DNA from: Streptomyces bottropensis ATCC 25435
GTDB taxonomy: Bacteria; Actinomycetota; Actinomycetes; Streptomycetales; Streptomycetaceae
NCBI RefSeq assembly: GCF_000383595.1
Contig: NZ_KB911581.1
Span: 1,951,342-2,015,341, forward strand
Reading direction: 5' to 3'
Length of the DNA stretch: 64,000 nucleotides
Within the stretch, counting starts at the first letter, position 1. Every line of letters begins with the position of its first letter. The position numbers and the translations under genes are program-made. The notes under the pieces were generated by a model, which was given only the letters and a program-made list of their open reading frames with translations, was not told where the DNA came from and did not search any database. Shown in pieces: positions 1 through 8,365 of this stretch.

Positions 1-2
1 GC

Positions 3-122
3 GGCGGCCTCTACGCGACCGTCGACCCGCCCGCCGGGCCGCACCGGATCGCCACCCTCGCCGAACTCCCGGCGATCCTCGGCTCGGATACCCGTTTTGG
101 AGCGCCGTCCACCTTCGGGTAA
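3..122 (+). CDS. C-terminal fragment of an unidentified protein (possibly HAD-family hydrolase)
   Basis: An open frame enters from the left edge and ends at TAA 120-122, giving 39 residues that start GGLYATVDPPAGPHRIATL. The phrase HRIATLAELPAIL resembles the C-terminal end of HAD-superfamily phosphatases encoded downstream of gltX in streptomycetes. That link is recollection, not alignment. The last dozen residues (after AIL) match nothing I know and could be a lineage-specific tail. Too little is present to assign a function. Confidence 0.45.
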   Translation, partial: GGLYATVDPPAGPHRIATLAELPAILGSDTRFGAPSTFG

Positions 123-213
123 TGTTCTTCCTGCGCCGCCGGAGAGCGGGCCGAAAGGCCGGGAACCGGAGACGCACACTAGAACAAGATCCCTTCAAGG
201 GCTTGAGTTCCAG

Positions 214-285
214 TGGCCTATGGTGTAATTGGCAGCACGACGGTTTCTGGTTCCGTTAGTCTTGGTTCGAGTCCAGGTAGGCCAG
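214..285 (+). tRNA. tRNA-Gln (anticodon CTG)
   Basis: A complete cloverleaf can be drawn. Acceptor strands TGGCCTA and TAGGCCA pair fully, the T-arm carries GGTTCGAGTCC, and the seven-base anticodon loop TTCTGGT gives CTG, closed by the T-T apposition usual in bacterial tRNA-Gln. The discriminator is G285 and no CCA is encoded. It is the first of five tRNA genes in a Gln-Glu-Glu-Gln-Glu array and differs from the second Gln copy by a compensated acceptor pair. Confidence 0.95.
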
Positions 286-328
286 CTCGCAGAGCTCATC
301 TGCAACAGTGGAAGATCGCTTCCACGAA

Positions 329-401
329 GCCCCCGTTGTGTAGCGGCCTAGCACGCTGCCCTCTCACGGCAGTAGCGCCGGTTCGAATCCGGTCGGGGGT
401 A
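329..401 (+). tRNA. tRNA-Glu (anticodon CTC), variant copy
   Basis: Acceptor strands GCCCCCG and CGGGGGT pair (first pair G-U), and the T-loop is GTTCGAATC. The anticodon stem is CTGCC/GGCAG around loop CTCTCAC, anticodon CTC. Compared with the two later Glu copies it has a compensated T-A for C-G change in the anticodon stem and C instead of A at loop position 38. No encoded CCA; discriminator A401. Confidence 0.95.
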
Positions 402-463
402 CAGATCCTTCCCGCGAAGGTGGCCAGGGTAGCTCCCACCACGGTCGATGCAGGATCGCTAGG

Positions 464-536
464 GCCCCCGTTGTGTAGCGGCCTAGCACGCCGCCCTCTC
501 AAGGCGGTAGCGCCGGTTCGAATCCGGTCGGGGGTA
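464..536 (+). tRNA. tRNA-Glu (anticodon CTC)
   Basis: Same cloverleaf as the 329-401 copy but with anticodon stem CCGCC/GGCGG and loop CTCTCAA. The acceptor GCCCCCG pairs with CGGGGGT and the discriminator is A536. It matches the copy at 678-750 across the whole gene by eye. CCA is not encoded. Confidence 0.95.
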
Positions 537-559
537 CGCATAAAAGGTATCAACCATAT

Positions 560-631
560 TGGTCTATGGTGTAATTGGCAACACTACGGTTTCTGGTACC
601 GTCATTCTTGGTTCGAGTCCAGGTAGACCAG
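560..631 (+). tRNA. tRNA-Gln (anticodon CTG), second copy
   Basis: Acceptor TGGTCTA pairs with TAGACCA, the anticodon loop is TTCTGGT (CTG) and the discriminator is G631. Relative to the first Gln gene the acceptor has a compensated C-G to T-A change, and the D- and variable-arm bases differ at a few positions. The molecule therefore still folds and should be functional. Confidence 0.95.
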
Positions 632-677
632 CTCGGACCTGCGGCGTTGTAAATCAAACGCGCGCAGGTTCGCTAGG

Positions 678-750
678 GCCCCCGTTGTGTAGCGGCCTAG
701 CACGCCGCCCTCTCAAGGCGGTAGCGCCGGTTCGAATCCGGTCGGGGGTA
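678..750 (+). tRNA. tRNA-Glu (anticodon CTC), third copy
   Basis: This is a repeat of the 464-536 gene, with the same GCCCCCG acceptor, CCGCC/GGCGG anticodon stem and CTC anticodon; the discriminator is A750. It is the last tRNA of the array and is followed 10 bases later by a strong hairpin terminator. Confidence 0.95.
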
Positions 751-760
751 CGTGAATGAG

Positions 761-784
761 GGCCCTCCACTTCGGTGGAGGGCC
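761..784 (+). terminator. Terminator of the tRNA array
   Basis: A perfect 10-bp stem (GGCCCTCCAC / GTGGAGGGCC) closes a TTCG tetraloop, and TTCGTCGT follows. It lies directly after the last tRNA-Glu and before the 3' end of the convergent MerR gene, so it may stop transcription from both sides. Confidence 0.85.
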
Positions 785-833
785 TTCGTCGTGTGCCCGA
801 TGGCCGGTCGCGTGCCCCGGTCGGCCGTCCCGG

Positions 834-1478
834 CTACTCGATGCCGTACCGCCGGGCCGACTCCTCCTCCTGGGCCAGCCGGTGCAGCGAGCGCAGCACC
901 GGCTCGAAGAGCACCGCCGACGAGACCGCCTGCTCGACCATCTCCGTGTCGGACTCACAGGTCTCCATGCGGTCCAGGTCCCGCACGGCTGCCTTGTGCA
1001 TCAACTCGGCGTACGGGGCCATGCTTTCGGCGTCGCACGGATAGCCGAGCCGCAGCAGTGTCGCGACCAGCGCCACCAGTGAACGGTGGACGGGGGAGAG
1101 GGCGCCGGTCTCCCGCGCCGCGTCCCAGCCCAGCCGCTGCAGCAGCCGGTCCACCTCGGCCGTCGCGGCGACGGTGACCGGGTCCTCCTCGTCCGGGCCG
1201 GGGGTCTGCGGCAGGGCCCACAGGGCCGCGCCGAGCCGGATCGTACGGCCCAGCGACTCGTCGTCCACGTGCCGGAGCACCTCCCGGGCGTTCACCACCG
1301 GCACCTTGCCCACCTGGATCAACGCCCGCACCAGCCGCAGCCGGCGCAGATGCTCCTCGTCGTACTCCGCCGTGGTCGCGTTGACCTGGCGGCCCGGCGC
1401 CAACAGGCCTTCGCGCAGGTAGTACTTGATCGTCGCCGTGGACACCCCGCTGCGCTCGCTCAGCTCCGCCAGCCGCAT
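834..1478 (-). CDS. MerR-family transcriptional regulator
   Basis: 214 residues. The N-terminal 70 residues form a MerR winged helix-turn-helix (MRLAELSERSGVSTATIKYYLREGLL, quoted in part), followed by a helical effector domain of about 130 residues that I cannot place in a named subfamily. There are no clustered metal-binding cysteines, so a metal sensor is unlikely. It is divergent from the DUF4188 gene at 1560, and the 81-bp gap holds a perfect 8-bp inverted repeat. By MerR precedent it probably regulates that gene and itself. The ligand is unknown. Confidence 0.85.
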   Translation of the reverse strand: MRLAELSERSGVSTATIKYYLREGLLAPGRQVNATTAEYDEEHLRRLRLVRALIQVGKVPVVNAREVLRHVDDESLGRTIRLGAALWALPQTPGPDEEDPVTVAATAEVDRLLQRLGWDAARETGALSPVHRSLVALVATLLRLGYPCDAESMAPYAELMHKAAVRDLDRMETCESDTEMVEQAVSSAVLFEPVLRSLHRLAQEEESARRYGIE

Positions 1479-1506
1479 CTCTCTTGCGCCTCTCCTTGGG
1501 AAGTGT

Positions 1507-1536
1507 CACTATCCAAGCACGGCAGTTCGGATAGTG
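1507..1536. promoter_or_regulatory. Candidate MerR operator
   Basis: CACTATCC (1507-1514) and GGATAGTG (1529-1536) form a perfect 8-bp inverted repeat with a 14-bp centre, between the divergent MerR and DUF4188 genes. MerR proteins bind such palindromes in stretched promoter spacers. Assignment to this regulator rests on position only. Confidence 0.6.
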
Positions 1537-1559
1537 CCGCTCACCAATCAGGGGGAGTC

Positions 1560-2084
1560 ATGTTCGGAAAGCGGGTCGCGCCCGGTCGTACCACCGCGGC
1601 GGCCGAGGGCGAGGTGGTGGTGCTGCTGATCGGCACGCGGATCAACCACTTCTGGGCCGTGCACCACTGGGGTCCCGTGCTGACGGCGATGCCGCGGATG
1701 CTGCGGGAACTGCGCAAGGACCCGGAACGGGGACTGCTGAACGCCGTGCTGCTGACGGCCTCACCGCGGACCTACTACGTCGTCCAGTACTGGGAGTCCA
1801 AGGAGAAGCTCTACGCCTACGCGCACGCGCCCGACGCGTTCCACCGTGTGGCGTGGGCGGCGCTCAACCGCAAGGAGCGCAAGGGGAAGTCGCGACAGCA
1901 TGTGGGGCTCTGGCACGAGACCTATGTGGTGCCGGAGGGCTCGTACGAGTCGATCTACGCCGACATGCCCGCGTTCGGCCTCGCGGCGGCCACGGGAGCG
2001 CTGCCGATCGAGGGGCGGGGCAGGTCGGCGAAGGAGCGGTTCGCCCACCGGTCCGGGCGGGGTGCGGACGTCCCGTCGCCGTAG
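1560..2084 (+). CDS. DUF4188-type monooxygenase-like protein
   Basis: 174 residues from an ATG preceded by GGGGGAG at 1551-1557. The sequence looks like the DUF4188 / monooxygenase-family fold: a VVVLLIGTRINHFW strand near the start, then HHWGPVLTAMPRMLREL and the YYVVQYWESKEKLYAYA stretch typical of dimeric alpha-beta barrel proteins. The family is conserved but has no assigned substrate. The divergent MerR gene and the shared inverted repeat suggest an inducible detoxification or stress role, which is inference. Confidence 0.75.
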   Translation: MFGKRVAPGRTTAAAEGEVVVLLIGTRINHFWAVHHWGPVLTAMPRMLRELRKDPERGLLNAVLLTASPRTYYVVQYWESKEKLYAYAHAPDAFHRVAWAALNRKERKGKSRQHVGLWHETYVVPEGSYESIYADMPAFGLAAATGALPIEGRGRSAKERFAHRSGRGADVPSP

Positions 2085-2123
2085 TCGTCGGACGCCGGGA
2101 AGAGATCTGCCCCGGTGCGTGAG

Positions 2124-2157
2124 AAAAGGCCTGCCGCGGCGTTGAGGCAGGCCTTTT
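2124..2157. terminator. Bidirectional terminator between DUF4188 gene and ndgR
   Basis: AAAAGGCCTGCC (2124-2135) pairs perfectly with GGCAGGCCTTTT (2146-2157) around a 10-base loop. The A and T runs at the stem ends supply a T-tract for either strand, which fits its place between convergent genes. Confidence 0.85.
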
Positions 2158-2184
2158 CCCGTGGTCGGGCGGGGATGTGGGGGA

Positions 2185-2901
2185 TCAACCGGTGCGGCGC
2201 AGGGCCTCCGAGAGACGGCCCGCGGCGTCGATGACCGCCTGGGCGTGCATACGGCCGGGGTGTCGAGTGAGGCGCTCGATGGGGCCGGAGACGGAGACGG
2301 CGGCCACCACGCGGTTCGACGGGCCGCGCACGGGGGCGGAGACCGAGGCGACCCCCGGCTCGCGTTCGCCGATGGACTGCGCCCAGCCCCGGCGCCGTAC
2401 GCCCGAGAGGGCGGTGGCCGTGAAGCGGGCGCCCTGGAGGCCGCGGTGCAGCCGCTCCGGCTCCTCCCAGGCCATCAGGATCTGTGCCGACGAACCGGCC
2501 TTCATCGTGAGGGTCGAGCCGACCGGGACCGTGTCCCTGAGCCCCGAGAGCCGCTCCGCGGCGGCGACACAGATACGCATGTCGCCCTGCCGGCGATAGA
2601 GCTGCGCGCTCTCGCCCGTGATGTCGCGCAGATGCGTGAGCACCGGACCCGCCGTCGCGAGGAGGCGGTCCTCGCCGGCGGCCGCGGCCAGCTCGGCCAG
2701 CCGGGGGCCGAGGATGAACCGGCCCTGCATGTCGCGTGCCACCATGCGGTGGTGTTCCAGAGCCACGGCCAGGCGGTGGGCCGTGGGCCGTGCGAGTCCG
2801 GTGGCGCCGACCAGACCCGCGAGGGTGGCCGGACCGGACTCCAGAGCGCTCAGGACCAGGGCCGCCTTGTCCAGAACGCCGACGCCGCTACTGTTGTCCA
2901 T
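2185..2901 (-). CDS. ndgR: IclR-family regulator NdgR
   Basis: 238 residues from the ATG at 2901 (MDNSSGVGVLDKAALVL); an upstream in-frame ATG at 2922 would add seven residues. It has an N-terminal IclR winged helix with recognition segment LARPTAHRLAVALE (about 35-50) and a C-terminal effector domain with GSTLTMKAGSSAQILMAW. The length equals what I recall for S. coelicolor NdgR. In Streptomyces NdgR controls leucine biosynthesis and other amino-acid genes, and here it lies divergent from leuCD in the same arrangement. Confidence 0.92.
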   Translation of the reverse strand: MDNSSGVGVLDKAALVLSALESGPATLAGLVGATGLARPTAHRLAVALEHHRMVARDMQGRFILGPRLAELAAAAGEDRLLATAGPVLTHLRDITGESAQLYRRQGDMRICVAAAERLSGLRDTVPVGSTLTMKAGSSAQILMAWEEPERLHRGLQGARFTATALSGVRRRGWAQSIGEREPGVASVSAPVRGPSNRVVAAVSVSGPIERLTRHPGRMHAQAVIDAAGRLSEALRRTG

Positions 2902-3094
2902 GCAACGATACTCGCGTCTCACTCTGTGAAACGCAAGTTCAATTTCGCGCGGACCTTGCCACTCTGGAAGAAGAACAACGGCTCGCGGACCAACGAGCCC
3001 GGCGGCCGGCGCTCATACGAGGGGTACGTGCGCCCGCCACCTCCGATATCTCTAGTTGGGCCGGCGCTCGGACAAGCCGGCCGGAGGGAAAGCG
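2902..3094. promoter_or_regulatory. ndgR-leuC divergent promoter region
   Basis: 193 bp between divergent starts. GAAA at 2928-2931 and TTTC at 2943-2946 are inverted around 11 bp within a comparatively A/T-rich patch (2926-2950), the likeliest NdgR site. A GGAGGGAA ribosome-binding site precedes the leuC ATG. No leader peptide rich in leucine codons was seen, so attenuation is not evident. Confidence 0.5.
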
Positions 3095-4525
3095 ATGGGT
3101 AGGACACTCGCGGAGAAGGTCTGGGACGACCACGTCGTCCGGCGCGCCGAGGGCGAGCCCGACCTCCTCTTCATCGATCTGCACCTGCTGCACGAGGTGA
3201 CCAGCCCCCAGGCCTTCGACGGTCTCCGCAAGAGCGGGCGGAAGGTTCGCCGGCTCGACCTGACCATCGCGACCGAGGACCACAACACCCCCACCCTCGA
3301 CATCGACAAGCCCATCGCGGACCCGGTCTCCCGCGTCCAGCTGGAGACGCTGCGCGCGAACGCCGCCGAGTTCGGTGTGCGTCTGCACCCGCTGGGCGAC
3401 GTCGAGCAGGGCGTCGTGCACGTCGTCGGCCCGCAGCTGGGTCTCACCCAGCCCGGCATGACGGTCGTCTGCGGTGACTCCCACACCTCCACGCACGGCG
3501 CCTTCGGCGGTCTGGCGTTCGGTATCGGCACCTCCCAGGTGGAGCATGTGCTGGCGACCCAGACGCTGCCGCTGGTCCGCCCGAAGACCATGGCCATCAC
3601 GGTCGAGGGCGAGCTGCCCGACGGCGTCACCGCCAAGGACCTGATCCTCGCGATCATCGCCAAGATCGGTACCGGCGGCGGCCAGGGCTATGTCCTGGAG
3701 TACCGCGGCCCCGCCATCGAGAAGCTCTCGATGGAGGCCCGCATGACCATCTGCAACATGTCGATCGAGGCCGGTGCCCGCGCGGGCATGATCGCCCCCG
3801 ACGAGACGACCTTCGACTACCTCAAGGGCCGTCCGCACGCCCCCGAGGGCGAGGACTGGGACGCGGCCGTCGCGTACTGGAAGACGCTGAAGACGGACGA
3901 GGACGCCGAGTTCGACGCCGAGGTGATCGTCGACGGTGCCTCCCTGTCGCCGTTCGTCACCTGGGGCACCAACCCCGGCCAGGGCGCGCCGCTTTCGGCG
4001 TCGGTCCCCGACCCGGCTTCGTACGAGGACGCTTCGGAGCGCCTCGCCGCCGAAAAGGCCCTGGAGTACATGGGGTTGGAGGCCGGCCAGCCGCTGAAGT
4101 CCATCGACGTGGACACCGTCTTCGTAGGTTCGTGCACCAACGGCCGCATCGAGGACCTGCGCGCCGCCGCCGACCTGATCAAGGGCCGCAAAGTCGCCGA
4201 CGGCGTACGGATGCTGGTCGTCCCCGGCTCCGCGCGGGTCGGTCTGCAGGCCGTCTCCGAGGGCCTGGACGTCGTCTTCAAGGAGGCCGGCGCCGAGTGG
4301 CGGCACGCGGGCTGCTCGATGTGTCTGGGCATGAACCCGGACCAGCTGGCTCCCGGTGAGCGCTCCGCGTCCACCTCCAACCGCAACTTCGAGGGCAGGC
4401 AGGGCAAGGGCGGCCGTACCCACCTGGTGTCGCCGCAGGTCGCCGCGGCGACGGCCGTCCTGGGCCACCTGGCGTCCCCCGCCGACCTGACCGACGCCAT
4501 CGCCCCCGCGCCCGCTGGAGTCTGA
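3095..4525 (+). CDS. leuC: 3-isopropylmalate dehydratase large subunit
   Basis: 476 residues from ATG 3095, just after GGAGGGAA; an upstream ATG at 3056 lacks this site. It isomerises 2- to 3-isopropylmalate in leucine synthesis as a heterodimer with LeuD. The aconitase-type 4Fe-4S ligands are visible: Cys347 in [10 protein letters not shown], and Cys407 and Cys410 in GCSMCLGMN. The substrate loop [19 protein letters not shown] is intact. It forms an operon with leuD, six bases downstream, and is probably under NdgR control. Confidence 0.97.
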   Translation: MGRTLAEKVWDDHVVRRAEGEPDLLFIDLHLLHEVTSPQAFDGLRKSGRKVRRLDLTIATEDHNTPTLDIDKPIADPVSRVQLETLRANAAEFGVRLHPLGDVEQGVVHVVGPQLGLTQPGMTVVCGDSHTSTHGAFGGLAFGIGTSQVEHVLATQTLPLVRPKTMAITVEGELPDGVTAKDLILAIIAKIGTGGGQGYVLEYRGPAIEKLSMEARMTICNMSIEAGARAGMIAPDETTFDYLKGRPHAPEGEDWDAAVAYWKTLKTDEDAEFDAEVIVDGASLSPFVTWGTNPGQGAPLSASVPDPASYEDASERLAAEKALEYMGLEAGQPLKSIDVDTVFVGSCTNGRIEDLRAAADLIKGRKVADGVRMLVVPGSARVGLQAVSEGLDVVFKEAGAEWRHAGCSMCLGMNPDQLAPGERSASTSNRNFEGRQGKGGRTHLVSPQVAAATAVLGHLASPADLTDAIAPAPAGV

Positions 4526-4531
4526 ACAGCC

Positions 4532-5125
4532 ATGGAAGCATTCACCACACACACCGGCCGGGCCGTCCCGCTGCGCCGCGGCAACGTCGACACCGACCAG
4601 ATCATCCCCGCCCACTGGCTCAAGAAGGTGACCAGGGACGGCTTCGAGGACGGACTGTTCGAGGCCTGGCGCAAGGACGAGACCTTCGTCCTCAACCAGC
4701 CCGAGCGCCAGGGAGCCACCGTCCTGGTCGCCGGCCCCGACTTCGGCACCGGCTCCTCCCGTGAGCACGCCGTGTGGGCGCTGCAGAACTACGGCTTCAA
4801 GGCCGTCATCTCCTCCCGCTTCGCCGACATCTTCCGCGGCAACTCGCTCAAGAACGGCCTGCTCACGGTCGTCCTGGAGCAGAAGATCGTGGAGGCGCTG
4901 CAGCAGCTCACGGAGAACGACCCGCAGGCCGAGATCACGGTCGACCTCCAGTCCCGCGAGGTGCGCGCCGAGGGCATCACCGCCTCCTTCGAGCTGGACG
5001 AGAACTCCCGCTGGCGGCTGCTGAACGGGCTGGACGACATCTCCATCACCCTCCAGAACGAGGCCGACATCTCCGCGTACGAGGCCAAGCGGCCGTCGTA
5101 CAAGCCGAGGACGCTGAAGGTCTGA
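4532..5125 (+). CDS. leuD: 3-isopropylmalate dehydratase small subunit
   Basis: 197 residues, the usual length. It is the swivelling small subunit of isopropylmalate isomerase. [15 protein letters not shown] near the N-terminus and [15 protein letters not shown] near residue 75 are the family signatures, the latter holding the substrate-contacting Ser-Arg. It begins six bases after leuC and the pair ends at a strong terminator. Confidence 0.97.
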   Translation: MEAFTTHTGRAVPLRRGNVDTDQIIPAHWLKKVTRDGFEDGLFEAWRKDETFVLNQPERQGATVLVAGPDFGTGSSREHAVWALQNYGFKAVISSRFADIFRGNSLKNGLLTVVLEQKIVEALQQLTENDPQAEITVDLQSREVRAEGITASFELDENSRWRLLNGLDDISITLQNEADISAYEAKRPSYKPRTLKV

Positions 5126-5191
5126 TCCGCCCGGCGCGAGCCACCCGCCGGGCGGCCCGCGCAAGGCGTGATCCAGCCACCGCGACACCCC

Positions 5192-5227
5192 CAGGTACCC
5201 CCAATCGGGCACGGTTGGGGGTACCTG
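5192..5227 (+). terminator. leuCD terminator
   Basis: CAGGTACCCCCAA (5192-5204) and TTGGGGGTACCTG (5215-5227) make a 13-bp perfect stem with a 10-base loop. There is no T-tract, as is common in Streptomyces. Confidence 0.85.
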
Positions 5228-5413
5228 CATGTCCGGGTTCGGAGACCTTCGAAGTCATGTGCAGAAAGGTTTCAACTCCCCTAGTTACAAAGGTGATTGC
5301 TGGGGTACGCGCACCATGGTGTGGCATCGACCGGCGGTGCTCCTGGGGTCTCCGGAAGGCGGCAGTTGCCCCCTGCGCAGGCGACAACTCGCCCCAGATG
5401 GCACAATCTGTGC

Positions 5414-5644
5414 ATGGAACACGACGGCCAACTCGAGCTCTATACGGCGGTCGCGGGCCAACTCAAGGAAGCGCACGCAAGAGTGCGCGCACTGCAAGTC
5501 CCGGAGGGCGTACGCATGGCGCTGACCCGGAAGCTGCTGGTCATTACGGCCGTGGCCAAGCACGATCTCGCCGATGCGGCAAGGCGGCTGGAGGGCTTCA
5601 CGACGGACCTCGACGAGGGGCGAATGCCCGTAGAGGACCGCTGA
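5414..5644 (+). CDS. Small conserved actinobacterial protein of unknown function
   Basis: 76 residues from ATG 5414 (MEHDGQLELYTAVAGQLKEA). It is largely helical and charged, with no signal peptide or membrane segment; the middle reads PEGVRMALTRKLLVITAVAKHD. Position between leuD and hupS matches the small conserved gene I recall there in S. coelicolor. An upstream in-frame start at 5297 would add a low-complexity leader without a ribosome-binding site, so it was not used. Function is not known. Confidence 0.7.
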   Translation: MEHDGQLELYTAVAGQLKEAHARVRALQVPEGVRMALTRKLLVITAVAKHDLADAARRLEGFTTDLDEGRMPVEDR

Positions 5645-5781
5645 GAGAACTCCGTGGCTGCCGAGTTCGTTGCGGCACAAGGGTGATAAGCCCGTTTCGT
5701 GTTTGATTTGCGGTATATATCTGCCTAACGTGCGAAAAGCTTGAACACTTTCGTTCTGGCGATGTCTCCGAAGGGGAAGAC

Positions 5782-6435
5782 GTGAACAAGGCGCAGCTCG
5801 TAGAAGCGATTGCGGACAAGGTCGGCGGGCGTCAGCAGGCCGCCGACGCGGTCGACGCTGTTCTGGACGCCATCGTCCGCGCGGTCGTCGCCGGGGACCG
5901 GGTGTCGGTCACCGGCTTCGGTTCGTTCGAGAAGGTCGACCGGCCGGCCCGTTACGCCCGCAACCCGCAGACGGGTGAGCGGGTTCGGGTCAAGAAGACC
6001 TCCGTGCCGCGTTTTCGCGCGGGCCAGGGTTTCAAGGACCTGGTGAGCGGTTCGAAGAAGCTTCCCCGTGGTGGCGAGGTCGCGGTCAAGAAGGCGCCCA
6101 AGGGCAGCCTGAGCGGTGGGGCTTCGGCGACGGTCAAGAAGGCGGCGGCGAAGAAGACGGCCGCCAAGAAGACGACCGCCCGCAAGACCACCTCGGCCGC
6201 CGCCAAGAAGACGACGGCCGCCGCGAAGAAGACCACGGCGAAGAAGGCGACCGCGAAGAAGACGACCGCGAAGTCGACCGCCGCGAAGAAGACCACGGCG
6301 TCGAAGTCGACGGCCGCCAAGAAGACGGCCGCGCAGAGCGCGCCGGCGAAGAAGGCCACGGCCAAGAAGGCCCCGGCCAAGAAGTCGACGGCTCGCAAGA
6401 CGACCGCGAAGAAGACCGCCGCCCGCCAGGCATAG
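5782..6435 (+). CDS. hupS: Nucleoid protein HupS (HU domain fused to histone-H1-like tail)
   Basis: 217 residues from GTG 5782 after AAGGGGA. Residues 1-95 are a canonical HU fold (MNKAQLVEAIADKVGG, then ARNPQTGERVRVKKTSVPRF). From about residue 105 the chain is almost only Ala, Lys and Thr in AAKKTT-type repeats, like eukaryotic H1 tails. In Streptomyces this two-domain HU compacts the spore nucleoid and affects heat resistance and pigmentation. It is monocistronic, with its own upstream region and terminator. Confidence 0.97.
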   Translation: MNKAQLVEAIADKVGGRQQAADAVDAVLDAIVRAVVAGDRVSVTGFGSFEKVDRPARYARNPQTGERVRVKKTSVPRFRAGQGFKDLVSGSKKLPRGGEVAVKKAPKGSLSGGASATVKKAAAKKTAAKKTTARKTTSAAAKKTTAAAKKTTAKKATAKKTTAKSTAAKKTTASKSTAAKKTAAQSAPAKKATAKKAPAKKSTARKTTAKKTAARQA

Positions 6436-6457
6436 GGCGCCTGGTACTCACACGCGC

Positions 6458-6490
6458 CGGGCCGGGCTCCTGATGGTGGAGCCCGGCCCG
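6458..6490. terminator. hupS terminator
   Basis: CGGGCCGGGCTCC (6458-6470) pairs perfectly over 13 bp with GGAGCCCGGCCCG (6478-6490). It lies between hupS and the convergent small gene at 6523, so it probably works in both directions. Confidence 0.85.
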
Positions 6491-6522
6491 CGGCGTGTTC
6501 CGGGGAAGATCCCGGCAGGAGT

Positions 6523-6726
6523 TCAGAACGTCTGCAAGGTGATCAGGGTGATGCGCAGGGTCTCCCCCTCGCCCTCCGTCTCGATCCTGACCCGCTGGCC
6601 CGGGCGGAGCAGACGCAGGGCCCCCGCGTCGAAGGCCGGGGCGCCGAACGGGACCGGGGTGCCGTCGTCCAGGAGCACCTGGCCGGTGCGGGTGGCGGGG
6701 TCGTAGGTGTACGCGGTGGCCTGCAT
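6523..6726 (-). CDS. Small conserved hypothetical protein downstream of cofC
   Basis: 67 residues (MQATAYTYDPATRTGQVLLD). The alternating pattern, with DDGTPVPFGAPAF and LRLLRPGQRVRIETEGEG, suggests a small beta-barrel of the cold-shock/OB type, but RNP motifs are not evident. It starts nine bases after the cofC stop on the same strand, so the two are almost certainly co-transcribed. No function is assigned. Confidence 0.75.
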   Translation of the reverse strand: MQATAYTYDPATRTGQVLLDDGTPVPFGAPAFDAGALRLLRPGQRVRIETEGEGETLRITLITLQTF

Positions 6727-6735
6727 GGCCGCAGC

Positions 6736-7386
6736 CTACTGGCCGGGGATCAGCAGGCGCGCGGCCGCCGCGGCCGTCCGGGGGCCGACGCCGAGGCCGA
6801 GCGCGGCGCGGAGGTCGTCACCGGTGTCGACGTCCTGGCGCACGGAGTCGACCGCGGTGACGGTCAGTTCCACGGCGCCGGAGCGACGGTGGAGCACCCG
6901 GGACCCGGGACCGAAGACGGGGGAGAGATCGTGACCGGGGGCCGCGGCGAGCAGAGTGGTGCCGGTGCCGGCCGCGTCCGGGAGGAAAGAACGGGCGAAT
7001 GCGGCGGCCGCGTTCAGCACCCGGGTCAATTCCCCGGGGCGCAGCGCGGGCAGATCGGCGTTCAGGGCCGCCACGGGGCTTTGCGGGCGTACATCGCGCA
7101 CGACGGCCGTTCCGTGCCGCAGGGCGGCGTTCAGACCGTCCCCGGAACCGCCGCGAGGGTCCTCCGGGACGGTGCGGGCACCCAGGGCCGCCAGTTCGCG
7201 CGCGGCGAGGGGGTCGTCCGTGACCACCACCACACCGGACACCGCCGTGGCGGCCAGGGCCGCGGCCACGGTGTCCTGGGCGAAGGCGAGGGCCAGGCCG
7301 GGGCGCACCGCGTCGGCGGCGGTGTCCGAGAGCCTGCTCTTGGCCCGCGCCAGGGGCTTCACGGGTACGACCAGGGTCCACTGCAC
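6736..7386 (-). CDS. cofC: 2-phospho-L-lactate / phosphoenolpyruvate guanylyltransferase (CofC/FbiD)
   Basis: 216 residues, the family length. The nucleotidyltransferase start MQWTLVVPVKPLARAKSRL is the CofC signature; VVVTDDPLAAREL, then NADLPAL and QDVDTGDDLRAAL near the C-terminus, are the usual metal- and nucleotide-binding segments. The enzyme makes the GTP-activated phosphoglycolate-like precursor of coenzyme F420, used by oxidoreductases such as many LLM-class enzymes. It is divergent from plsC. Confidence 0.93.
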   Translation of the reverse strand: MQWTLVVPVKPLARAKSRLSDTAADAVRPGLALAFAQDTVAAALAATAVSGVVVVTDDPLAARELAALGARTVPEDPRGGSGDGLNAALRHGTAVVRDVRPQSPVAALNADLPALRPGELTRVLNAAAAFARSFLPDAAGTGTTLLAAAPGHDLSPVFGPGSRVLHRRSGAVELTVTAVDSVRQDVDTGDDLRAALGLGVGPRTAAAAARLLIPGQ

Positions 7387-7552
7387 GGGCGTTCCGCCCC
7401 TCTCTTGTCGCCGCCATTGTCACCTGTGCGCAAGGGACGGCCGTAGGGCGGGGCGTACGGTGTTCTCGACAGACCGGCAGCCCGGGGCGACACTTTGTGC
7501 GGCTCCGGGCCCCCGGAACAGGCCCTGGGAAGTCCTAGAGGAAGGTGTCCGC

Positions 7553-8365
7553 GTGCCCCGCCGGAGAATCGGCTTCTGGTACCGCCTCGCCGCGGTGATC
7601 GCCAAACCGCCCCTGGTGGTGCTGATCAAGCGGGACTGGCGTGGAATGGAGAACATTCCGGCCGAGGGTGGATTTATCACCGCCGTGAACCACAATTCGC
7701 ATGTCGATCCCTTTGCCTACGCCCATTATCAGTACAACAGCGGCCGGGTTCCGCGTTTTCTCGCGAAGAGCGGTCTCTTCGGCAAGGGATTCATCGGCGC
7801 CGTGATGCGCGGCACCGGTCAGATTCCCGTCTATCGCGAGAGCACCGACGCGCTGAGCGCCTTCCGGGCCGCCATCGACGCCGTGGAGCGCGGCGAGTGC
7901 GTCGCCTTCTACCCCGAGGGCACCCTGACCCGCGACCCGGACGGCTGGCCCATGACCGGCAAGACCGGCGCCGCGCGGGTCGCCCTGCAGACCAGGTGCC
8001 CGGTGATCCCGGTCGCACAGTGGGGCGCCAACGAACTGCTGCCGCCGTACGCGAAGAAGCCCCATCTCCTGCCGCGCAAGACCCACCACGTGCTCGCGGG
8101 CCCGCCCGTCGACCTCACGCGCTTCTACGGCCAGGAGATGAGCCCGGACCTGCTGAAGGACGCCACGGAGGTCATCATGGCCGCCGTCACCCGCCAGCTG
8201 GAGCAGATCCGCGGCGAGCGGGCACCCGAGATCCCGTACGACCCGAAGCGGGAGCGGATCGAGCAGCGGCGCAGGAGCGCCGCCGCGGTCGAGCACCGGC
8301 GGCCCGAGCAGCACAATGGGGCACTGCGGGGACAGCGACGTCAGGAAGAGGGGCAGGGCAAGTGA
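7553..8365 (+). CDS. plsC: 1-acyl-sn-glycerol-3-phosphate acyltransferase
   Basis: 270 residues from GTG 7553 (MPRRRIGFWYRLAAVIAKPP), preceded by GAGGAAGG. It acylates lysophosphatidate at the membrane in phospholipid synthesis. The catalytic NHNSHVDP near residue 48 is the H(X4)D box, and AFYPEGTLTRDP and PVIPVAQWG are the glycerol-phosphate-binding motifs. The last 40 residues are basic and low in complexity. The stop overlaps the gpsA GTG by four bases, so the two phospholipid genes are translationally coupled. Confidence 0.92.
   Translation: MPRRRIGFWYRLAAVIAKPPLVVLIKRDWRGMENIPAEGGFITAVNHNSHVDPFAYAHYQYNSGRVPRFLAKSGLFGKGFIGAVMRGTGQIPVYRESTDALSAFRAAIDAVERGECVAFYPEGTLTRDPDGWPMTGKTGAARVALQTRCPVIPVAQWGANELLPPYAKKPHLLPRKTHHVLAGPPVDLTRFYGQEMSPDLLKDATEVIMAAVTRQLEQIRGERAPEIPYDPKRERIEQRRRSAAAVEHRRPEQHNGALRGQRRQEEGQGK

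Noticed and set aside
6116..6706. Arg/Pro-rich reading frame overlapping the hupS tail
   Set aside because: It is the shifted reading of the Lys/Ala repeat codons of hupS and has no ribosome-binding site.
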